From Owenia fusiformis (taxonomy: Eukaryota; Annelida; Polychaeta; Sabellida; Oweniidae): a stretch of DNA of 64,000 nucleotides. Position 1 is the first letter of the stretch. Each line of letters begins with the position of its first letter. The notes beneath the pieces are model-generated. The model made no database searches, was not told where the DNA came from, and saw only the letters and a list, made by a program, of their open reading frames with translations. This document shows, piece by piece, positions 55,901-64,000 of the stretch. Location: positions 14,879,181 to 14,943,180 of the forward strand of contig CAIIXF020000010.1 of NCBI GenBank assembly GCA_903813345.2, in the 5' to 3' direction. A program made the translations under genes and the position numbers.

Positions 55901-58900
55901 ATTCAAGTTATTTTTTCCTATACATACTTAATCAGGTGGACTACAGTCTAGATCACCACTTCAGTGTTATGTCTGTGGCTTAGATAACTCGACAACAGCT
56001 TTCATTTGTCACAAGCAAACGTGGTAACATATATTGTTATGATCTCCAACATTTTTGTGGACAATGTTCGGTAGTTGGTGTCTGACAGTTGGTATTTGAT
56101 GTCTGTAACAAATGGCAGTTGGTGACATTTTGCATGTTAATGCCTTTGATATTTTTTTGTTTCAGTCAACAAGATGCCCAGGAGTTACTAATATATGTGT
56201 TGGAGGGGCTACATCAGGATGTCAACAGGGTAACTACCAAGGTGAAGCGTGAGATCATTGATGACAAGCAGCTAGAGGGACTGAACACTTATGAGCAATC
56301 TCGCCTTTATTGGAGGAATTATACCAAAGTTGATGACAGCTTCATTGTAGGTGAGTGAAATAAGGAAAAATAGAGGTTAATAGACCTTCCCAATAAACAT
56401 TGCCCACTTTTGGTACATCAAAGAAGCTATGATATATAGGCTAGGTTGATTGTGTCATTCAAAGAATCAAGCCCAGCAGTTCACCGTTTTGTTTTCAAGT
56501 CCAGAATAATGTGAGCCTCTGGAAGAACTGAGTTGATTAATTGCCTACATTTGAGACACAGCATCTTAAATCTTAACATAAGCATTTACTTGACTCCCAA
56601 ACTCAAAGAACCCAAATAGGTATACATGTTTTAATATCAAAAATTAATTTTATTTTTATATACATTAAAAATATGGTAATTACTTGAAATAAAATGAGAG
56701 ATCAATTATGTTTATCATACAATATTATTGTGAATATTGTCGGACTTTGTACAGACGAAGGGTAATTTGTGTCAACAACTATATTACAAGTGGGTGACGT
56801 ATGACAGGTATACGTCGCTGTGAAATCACAAGACGTAACAAAATGGCTTAAGTCCCTTCAACTCCTTTGCATAACATAAAAACTAAAGATTTTGGTAGTG
56901 TGTCTATTCCATTTATTCTTACAAATCAATATAAAGTTCTAAACTCCACTGAATGAGCGCGATCCTCAATAAAATCTCAAAGAGTCCAATAATTACAAAA
57001 TTACAAGTAGTCCCAAAAAGTCTCAGTGATCTCGGAGCTTATGTTTCTTAAAGATCAAAGGAATGCTTAAATCCAAACTGATCACAATTGTCTCAATCTC
57101 AACTACTCTCAAGTATCGAAAATGCTGATCCCGATCCTTCTTCAGGATCTTAAATCAGGCACAAAATTCAAAAAGTCTCTATATCAAAAGTCTGATCAAA
57201 TAGTCTTCTAATCTCAATGATCTTGGGAATCAAAGACTTAATCCCATAAAACTTATCAGTTACATCTTCAAAATATCTAATCTCTACTCTATTATAATGT
57301 CGTTAGTACCTCCAAATGACCCTTCTTCAGGATCACGAGCTAACTATTTGCAACACAGTTTATTCCCTTATAATACATGCCATCTACATAAAGTTAGTCC
57401 CTCCGAATGACCTTTATTCAGGATCACGAGCTAACAATTTACATCTACATAAAGTTAGTCCCTCCATATGACCTTTATTCAGGATCACGAGCTAACAATT
57501 TACATCTACATAAAGTTAGTCCCTCCATATGACCTTTATTCAGGATCACGAGCTAACAATTTACATCTACATAAAGTTAGTCCCTCCAAATGACCCTTCT
57601 TCAGGATCACGAGCTAACAATTCACATCTACATAAAGTTAGTCCCTCCAAATGACCCTTCTTCAGGATCACGAGCTAACTCAACCTCATTGGTGATATTT
57701 AAATGGACAATAAACTCATGAAATATCAGTGGAACTGTTTCACTTACGTTTTTGTGTAAATACTCGAGCGCCGGTAATTCAAATTCACTCTGAAGTTTCT
57801 TCAATGTAATGTCGCAATTAAATTATCATTGATGTCTCCATTATGTCTCCAAAAACGGTCATTAAAGTTGAATTTCTTCGGGACAAAATTCAACACAGCC
57901 CCGCCATTGATGAATATTGAAAAACATGGCGTCTAGGGGTTTACAAATTGTAAATCACGGCAAAACTTTCCCCTAAACTCCCGCCAAAAACATGAAATTG
58001 ATCATAAGTTATATTGCCCCTTTTACTTGAAATGGGATTGGAAATCCAGGCTAATGCATAATAAACACACTGAATTTATATAAAAACTACTTTAATTAAA
58101 GTTTACATTAAAATATGAAAGAGTAATTAACTTGACCTAAGTTTTACTACGTTCGTAAATTTACAGATGGCTGCCGTAAGCAGAAAATGTTTTCAAAAGA
58201 TGCGTCAGGAATATACAAAATCTACACTCTACCTTTAAATTATAAACGCATCATGGTAATCTCTGGATTATAACAATTGATACTGTGATAAACATAACAT
58301 GTAATTTACCTTTACAGTGGTAGCAAATCCTGTCCAAAATTGAGAAAAATTATGTGGTCGATCACTTCCAGACGACACAAGTATAACGCGCATCTATTTT
58401 GCGCATGACGGGTTACTATGCAACTCAGCGCCCTTACATAAAATTACAAAGTTGACATGCACTACTCCACCAGTGAAAACTATGACATGGCATATATTTA
58501 ATTTTCCCACAATATATTGTTCATTAAATGGTCCATTGATTATAAGATCTTGAAAAAACTCCAATAGCAGGTGAAAGATTAAAACTTGTAAACCTGACAA
58601 TATTTAGCAATGCAAGCCATACCAATGATAGATGTAGATGTAAAAGAGAGGGTGTAAAAGATCTGGTAATAACATCGGAATAACTACATCTTTATTGTGT
58701 GTTCCAGATACGTTTGTAGGCCAATTGCGGAGTACTCTAAGATGTACAGAATGTGAACATAAATCTCTAACATTTGATCCTTTCTGGGAGCTATCTGTGC
58801 CATTACCAAAGGTAGGTGACCCATATACATACTTGTTTTGTATTGATACACTTGGATTAATGATACTGAAATTGAATATTTTGTTGTGACTGGCATTTGG

Positions 58901-61900
58901 TGTTTGGCATCAACATTGACAGCATCTGTAACAATTTGCCCTTTTGCTTTTGCAACTATGTGCACGGTGCCCATGTCAAGCTGCGCACCTACTTAGGCGC
59001 GCAGTTTGTTTCGATCACAAACTGCGTGCCTAAGAACATTGCATCATTTAAGTTTGAGTCTGTATTTTGAAACGTAATTTAAAGACATTTATCCTGCATT
59101 GTTTTCTTGTTTAATGCGTTCATTCTGTGGCGAATATACGAATCTTGCAAATACTAGCAAAAACTATGTTCAAATGAATCTAAGTTTTAAAACATAAGCA
59201 GATTAATGGCATTTTCGTCACTGATTTAACAGGAATTTATACGTAAATCTATCTATAGCACTATAAACATAAATGACAAATACTTTAGACTCGTTTTATA
59301 TTTAATTCCTTACACATTTATCATGTATAATTCAAAATATTTCGTGATAAAACAGATAATCAGGAGATTAAAAAGAAATAAATCACAAACTGCGCGCCAA
59401 TTTTAGCCAGAAATAACAAATTGTGCGCATACACCATTAAAACTACATATTATCATTGGAATTTCTACAGAGGCACGTGTAGGTGTTTTTCATGTAGCTT
59501 TGGAAATTTTGCTTTATCGTCAGATTTTATGAGATTTTCATATTGAAAGTCAAAATGTATAATAGAAGTGACAATTAAGTTGGGAACGAAAAAAACTTTT
59601 ATTTTCAGATCACCATCTTGTTGGATGGACTCTCATAGTGTTTCAATTATGTGGTCCTACTATTAGACACATATGTGCCTTGTATGGCGCTTATGTTTTC
59701 TAATAATACAAAACAAGCTTGGATAGGCAAGCAGCTTGGAAATATTAGACAAGCAGTTTGGGAAATACATGTGAATATAGGCACGCAGTTTGACAAGAAA
59801 AATGTTTAAATCACGTTTATGGCATATTATCCTTTTGAACACAAACTTTGCTGATTTAATCAGATGGAGTGATCCTATATATTCTAGCATACACAGACAC
59901 AATTGCTGAATAAACGGCAAATGACGATAAAAAGACATAGATATAACTTTACACTGTAAATTTTGAACACAGAAGTTACTTAAGACCCTTATATTGAGAT
60001 AACTAGGTTTACATCGGGGAAAACATTGAGTACTATGAGTACTATACTATAAGTTCATCTTCACAGAATGGTACTATCTTTAGAACGAGACTAACCTTGT
60101 ATTTTTCGTATTTTGGCTCTTTTTGGGAGTCGTGTCCTCCCCGTCTCACATTTTGAAATATGCGCGCAGTTTGTCAGAGTTTCAAACTGCGTGCCTAGTA
60201 GGCACGCTGCTTGACATGGGCATCGTGATGTGGGGACAAATTATCCTGTTAGTGCCAGTTTGTCCCAAGTTTCTTCCTAATTTTACACAATTACATCTGT
60301 ACAAACTTGTTTACTTGTGGCTTATAATGCAGTTCTGCAAAGCGCCGGGATGTGTTTGTTAAAGTTTTGTATAAATTTATATGGAAATAAATCATTAATA
60401 AAAAAAATAAAAAAATTACATCTGTACATTTTAGAGAGGTTACTCAGATGTCTCCTTACAGGACTGTTTCAACCTCTTCACTGTGGAGGAAATGCTGGAG
60501 GGAGACGAAAGGCCGGTAAGGGAAACACATTATTAGTATTTTTTTCTATGATATTATTCTCATGATCAGCATCACATTTTGCTTTTTCAGGGCACACTAC
60601 AAGCACTGATGTATAGGACAATGTCCAGTGAATAAAACTATTGTAAAGCCAGGCCCGTAGCCAGGATTTGCCAAGTGGGCTTCACTTTTTGGAAAATTCC
60701 AGGGGGGTTCACTTGTGACAATTTTGGTCCAAAAATGGCCAAAATCACTTAAAAGGTGCTCAGAATGGTGAAAAGCTGCATGATTTTGAAAGATTTTTTA
60801 GGTTTTTGGGTTCATCGAACTCCCCCTTGGCTGCAGGAAAACGACAAATGTGTCCAGTGTATACTATAATAACAAGATTGTTCACTGATAGGTTTAAACA
60901 TGGAAACCCATCATTGTTGATCATTCATGAGTTAAATTATTTAAAGCAAAACATTGAGATGGAAAATCATCAACTATTTATTGATTTACTCACTCATTGA
61001 AGGTTTATCATCATTGACTTATCTGAGATAACATAATCGTGAGAAAATGAACTTTTGGCACCAATTTCGGTTAAAATTTTGATTTCAACAGTCCAGTATA
61101 CTAGCGGAAGTCAGCTATAGAGCACTACTATATTTTCATTGTAGAAATGTGAGAAGTGCAAAACACGTCGTAAATGTGGCAAAAGCTTCAGCATACAGAA
61201 GTTCCCGCAAGTGTTAGTTGTCACGTTGAAGAGATTCTCTCAGGAGAGGTTCATGAGGAGCAAGCTGTCCACCAATGTCACCTTCCCTGTCAATAACTTA
61301 GATCTCACCGAATATGCTGCTGACAAATCTGGTAGGAATATTTGAAGAAAGTTGAATATTTTAATTTTTTTTATTTTTTATTTTTTGTATTCTTCTTGTC
61401 AGGGATTGGCTGGGAATATAAGGAGAGGTTCATGAGAAGCAAACTCTCCAGCAGTGTCACAAATCTAGTATGCATAGTTTGAATATTTTAGTTTTTTGTA
61501 TGGATCTTGTCAGTTATTGACTGAAAGTCAGTGAAGTATACCCTTGTAGAGCTTATGGATTGCAAACTTTTCTTGATAAAACTTGAATAGCCATTTTGGA
61601 TAGTTTAACCTTTGCATAACCTACGTATAACCGTTTAGATTGTTCCTCAATATAAAACAAAATATTGTAAAATGTGTTTCTAGGAGGTCCCTTTATCTAC
61701 AATCTCTATGGTGTTAGCAATCACTCTGGGAGCACATACAGTGGCCACTACACAGCATATGCCAAACACCCCTATAATCATCAATGGCAGCTCTTCAATG
61801 ACACAAGGTAAGAGAAGACCCCTTAGTGTGTTAGATAGATAAACATAAGCTGGACAATCATCTAACTTATGGTACAGTTGAGAAAAAGCAAGGAAAATAA

Positions 61901-62323
61901 TGGCAGAATTATCGCAAATAAAACAAGATATTATTGACTCTCAAGAAATCATTTATGATTGAAACATTTATTTACCAATACAGAGAAACCTGTGCACATT
62001 GAACACCTACATGTATGGAGCCACAAACAAGTGCTCACTGTATGGGAGGTCTTACAACAGAGAGGGAAATTTTCATACAGAATTCAGTTGAGTATGTGGT
62101 GAGGAAGGGTATCCATTAGAGGCAGGTGTTCCCTAGAGAAAGGTGTTCACTAAAACATGTTTTACTGTATATGTTTTACACATAGTTTCTCTTATGAATC
62201 TTCATATTCAATGTTGTATTTTTCAGAGTCAGCAAGGTTTCAGAGCGACAAGTTGTTTCCTCTGAGGCATATCTCCTGTTCTATGAACTGACATCCAGTG
62301 GAACACGATCATCACGTCTATGA
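49957..62323 (+). CDS. USP2: USP2, ubiquitin-specific protease
   Basis: Ten coding exons: 49,957-50,712; 53,003-53,080; 54,468-54,594; 55,498-55,606; 56,166-56,350; 58,708-58,811; 60,435-60,515; 61,145-61,331; 61,684-61,807; 62,227-62,323. All junctions are GT-AG and phases join to 615 codons (human USP2 has 605). Residues 1-270 are Ser/Arg/Tyr-rich and poorly conserved. The protease domain begins [20 protein letters not shown] with nucleophile Cys279. The NQQDAQE motif spans the exon 4/5 junction region. Two CxxC zinc pairs are at 431/434 (CTEC) and 482/485 (CEKC). GHYTAY supplies His564, and FNDTR supplies Asn581/Asp582. It ends LLFYELTSSGTRSSRL. USP2 removes ubiquitin from substrates such as cyclin D1 and p53 regulators in vertebrates, and has clock roles. 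USP21 is the nearest alternative, but the overall length fits USP2. Confidence 0.95.
51690..52040. repeat. Dispersed repeat in a USP2 intron
   Basis: CTGTCTGTCCGTCCATC, AACTCAAATACC and GGGATTTGCTAGTCCAGGG are diverged counterparts of the 1626-2320 element. A 78-codon frame over it is fortuitous. Confidence 0.5.
53795..54374. mobile_element. hAT-type non-autonomous element in USP2
   Basis: Perfect 8-bp target duplication ATAAAAAC at 53,787-53,794 and 54,375-54,382. Terminal repeats TAGTGGTGTCA and TGACACCTCTA (inverse, one mismatch). Subterminal AACCGGTTAA motifs occur at both ends. The interior has a tandem pair of AAGCGCGGGAAAGCAATGTG...TTGGATGTTTGTAAGGA (about 53,999-54,065 and 54,131-54,195) and a third AAGCGCGGGAAAT near 54,260. 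The right end is 94 bp from the catalytic-Cys exon. Confidence 0.9.
54783..54951. mobile_element. CAGACCCGTAGCC MITE, copy 1
   Basis: Ends CAGACCCGTAGCCAG and CTGGCTACGGGCCTG (inverse), with flanking AAACT at 54,778-54,782 and 54,952-54,956. The interior repeats GGGGGGTTCACTTT. USP2 intron. Confidence 0.85.
56005..56158. repeat. Dispersed repeat abutting a USP2 splice acceptor
   Basis: AACATATATTGTTATGATCT, AAATGGCAGTTGGTGACATT and TTGCATGTTAATGCCT match 63,105-63,255. It ends within about 10 bp of the polypyrimidine tract and acceptor TTTGTTTCAG of the exon at 56,166. Confidence 0.7.
57300..57681. repeat. 61-bp minisatellite in a USP2 intron
   Basis: At least five tandem units beginning AAAGTTAGTCCCTCC at 57,390, 57,451, 57,512, 57,573 and 57,634, each with CAGGATCACGAGCTAAC. 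A diverged first unit starts near 57,301. The variation TCCAAATGACCCTTCTT versus TCCATATGACCTTTATT alternates between units. Confidence 0.9.
58966..60225. mobile_element. 1.26-kb TIR element with subterminal motif array
   Basis: Left end GGTGCCCATGTCAAGCTGCG and right end GCTTGACATGGGCATCG are inverse. The motif (G)CGCGCAGTTTG or its inverse CAAACTGCG(C/T)GCC recurs about ten times, for example near 59,018, 59,028, 59,392, 59,780, 60,162 and 60,185. Clustered subterminal copies of one motif are typical of transposase-binding sites in hAT or CACTA elements. No transposase frame was seen. USP2 intron between the exons at 58,811 and 60,435. Confidence 0.75.
60650..60836. mobile_element. CAGGCCCGTAGCC MITE, copy 2
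   Basis: Begins CAGGCCCGTAGCCAGGATTT and shares GAATGGTGAAAA(A/G)CTGCATGATTT with copy 1 at 54,783. Its right end (CCCCCTTGGCTGCAGG) has decayed. USP2 intron. Confidence 0.75.
61415..61475 (+). pseudogene. Partial duplicate of a USP2 exon
   Basis: GGAGAGGTTCATGAGAAGCA, then AACTCTCCAGCAGTGTCAC, repeats the part of the 61,145-61,331 exon reading ERFMRSKLS.NVT. A stop follows within about ten codons. A TTCTTCTTGTCAG acceptor-like tract precedes it. Confidence 0.75.
61985..62165. repeat. GTGTTCACTA-rich dispersed repeat, copy 2
   Basis: AACACCTACATGTATGGAGC, then GTGTTCACTAAAACATGTTT. Related to 26,375-26,515. In the last USP2 intron. Confidence 0.55.
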
Positions 62324-62850
62324 GACCAAGCCAGGAATCATCATCTTGTATCTATAATTACCTACTTTCATCAATTTACATGTACTCAACTAGTAGTACT
62401 GTACATTTGCCAACTTATTGTACATGTACTCCTCTTTTACAATTACTCAACTTATTGAAAATGTATTCAGTGTACATGTCATCTTACTTACATATACTTA
62501 ATTATAAAAGTTTACACAATTACATTTACATCTACTCGACTTCAAAAAGCTGTGAAAGGAATTACAGTGCAGTAGCTAGATATGACATAAATGTAGAATG
62601 TCAAGTTGTACATAATGTACATCTACTATCTTGTTGTACATAATGTACATACACCAAGAGAATTTAAAGACCCTGGCAATGCACAATAACTCTGTCATTG
62701 GCCATGTTATTAGAATATACAGTAGTTATGATTTAAAACTATAGCGGTGTGAATGTACAGTATGCATTGCAAGACTACAATATTTTCTACTTTGCACAAA
62801 TGCAAAGATTTACATTAAAAGTCTTCATGAATCTGAAGTCAAAAATAAAT
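62324..62850 (+). other. USP2 3' UTR with TACATGTAC palindromes
   Basis: TACATGTAC or close variants recur at about 62,378, 62,422, 62,472, 62,610 and 62,635. AATAAA at 62,844-62,849 is the first plausible poly(A) signal. A 107-codon open frame overlapping the USP2 stop has no independent support. Confidence 0.5.
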
Positions 62851-64000
62851 TAATCAAAAATTAACATTTGTGAAATGTTTCTATGGTTGTTAAATTTTTA
62901 TCACAAAATTATTTATTGAATGTTATTAAAAGTTATAAACTTTTTCTATCTGTTTTTTAAGATATATCTAAAACATGAGATTCAAATGTATTTATCATTT
63001 CCGTCTTGAGGTTTTTCCTACACAGGTACAACATAGATTCCCTCCTTCATCAGTCTGATATACTGCGCTAAAAGTTGGTCTTATTTGAGGTTAATGGTTA
63101 TTATGTCACCACCACAACTGTTGACATATTGTTATAGTCTCCAAATCTTGTGAATGTTGTTTTGATGGTTGCCATGGTGTTCAGCCGTTAGTGTTTGGCA
63201 TCCAGCATCTGTAAAAAATGGCAGGTGGTGACATTTTGCATGTTAATGCCTTGTTATTTTTTGGTGCTGTGTATAAGACTGATATTTATATGTTCATTAA
63301 CATATAGAATTTTTAAACATGTACAATGTACAATGCACATATAACATGCACAACTATCTACAATGACAATCTGGAGCATAGCCTATATGTTTTATGAAAA
63401 CAATATGTTTTATCTTTATAATTAAATGTTTGGACTAATACCCCCTCTCATATACATGTATATTTGAATTGATTAGTCTAGTGTATCCCATTGTATACAT
63501 TATAAATTATACCATATTATATTTGTCTAGTCAAACTTATAATTAATCTAATGGCTTATAGAATCAACTTAATCTTGTGTGTAATTAAACATGTGTCACT
63601 GAATCAAGCAAAGAAGTGTTTTAAAAAAGCATGATATAGTGAAAAGGTGGAACTGGGCAAAAAAATAAAGTAAATAGGTATGTAGAGGTACTAGAGGCAA
63701 CTAAAATTGTATAGAGATCAAAGAAAATCATGCCTGTCATTCTGCTTTGAGGTAAAGATTAGAACGATATTACAAAGGTTGTAAATTAACAGCATATTGC
63801 ATGCAGCTCCATCTATCTATCTTATAAATGTATGAACCTTGTTGGTTGTAACCTATCCCCTCCCACCAATCTGCTTGATGTATAGTTACACATACCCAAA
63901 TCAGGTTGTGTTTCTCAGTCTTGCAAAATATACAATGGACTTGTGGATCTGTAAATTGATGGTGTTTCCAAAATGGACACACACTCGGTAAATTAAACGA
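62851..64000. other. Downstream flank with one dispersed repeat
   Basis: 63,105-63,260 is another copy of the GTCACCACC...TTGCATGTTAATGCC repeat (compare 56,005). No gene recognised before the window ends. Confidence 0.45.

Noticed and set aside
62320-62643. 107-codon plus-strand frame overlapping the USP2 stop
   Set aside because: It lies in the 3' UTR and is Tyr/Ser/Thr-rich from ACATGTACTC repeats. The spliced USP2 frame ends properly at 62,323.

Overview
The window looks like nuclear DNA of an invertebrate animal, most likely marine. It is AT-rich, its genes are split by GT-AG introns, short palindromic DNA transposons are everywhere, TACATGTA-type palindromes are frequent, and about half of all positions lie in recognisable repeats. 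Two spliced genes have clear metazoan orthologues (TEN1 and USP2). I cannot name the species; a deuterostome such as a hemichordate, or a lophotrochozoan, would both fit. Most coding sequence sits in short exons, so much of it had to be assembled by reading splice sites and reading-frame phase by hand.

Layout. (1) 1-6,589: a ~160-bp tandem repeat carrying RFX X-box palindromes, then gene A, a five-exon minus-strand gene for a 181-residue secreted protein of a family I do not recognise. (2) 6,590-11,200: a pile-up of hairpin transposons, including a ~1-kb compound insertion whose empty site survives in a duplicated flank. (3) 11,201-27,700: gene B, a tandem duplicate of gene A with identical intron phases and identical exon 3 and exon 4 lengths. 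Its second intron has grown from 99 bp in gene A to 11.7 kb, because a hairpin transposon landed there and an 11-kb head-to-tail array of Helentron-like (rolling-circle) units then landed in that transposon. All seven units carry a perfect nuclear-receptor DR1 element, AGGTCAAAGGTCA. (4) 27,900-36,300: repeats, a dead LINE reverse-transcriptase fragment, a hAT-like element and an internally deleted DNA transposon retaining part of a transposase. (5) 36,380-37,843: a single-exon gene for a type II membrane protein resembling Golgi fucosyltransferases. (6) 38,785-40,873: a 2.1-kb element whose arms are inverted TACGGTAGATTT-type minisatellites. (7) 41,483-47,078: TEN1 (minus strand), the small OB-fold subunit of the telomeric CST complex. 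(8) ~47,340-62,323: USP2 (plus strand), a complete ubiquitin-specific protease of about 615 residues in ten coding exons, with several transposons in its introns. (9) 62,324-64,000: USP2 3' UTR and flank.

The genes do not form a pathway. Relationships that matter are the A/B tandem duplication, whose homology extends through promoters, intron 1, 3' UTR and flanks, and the TEN1/USP2 head-to-head pair, which probably shares a short bidirectional promoter near 47.1-47.37 kb. No rRNA, tRNA or CRISPR array was seen.
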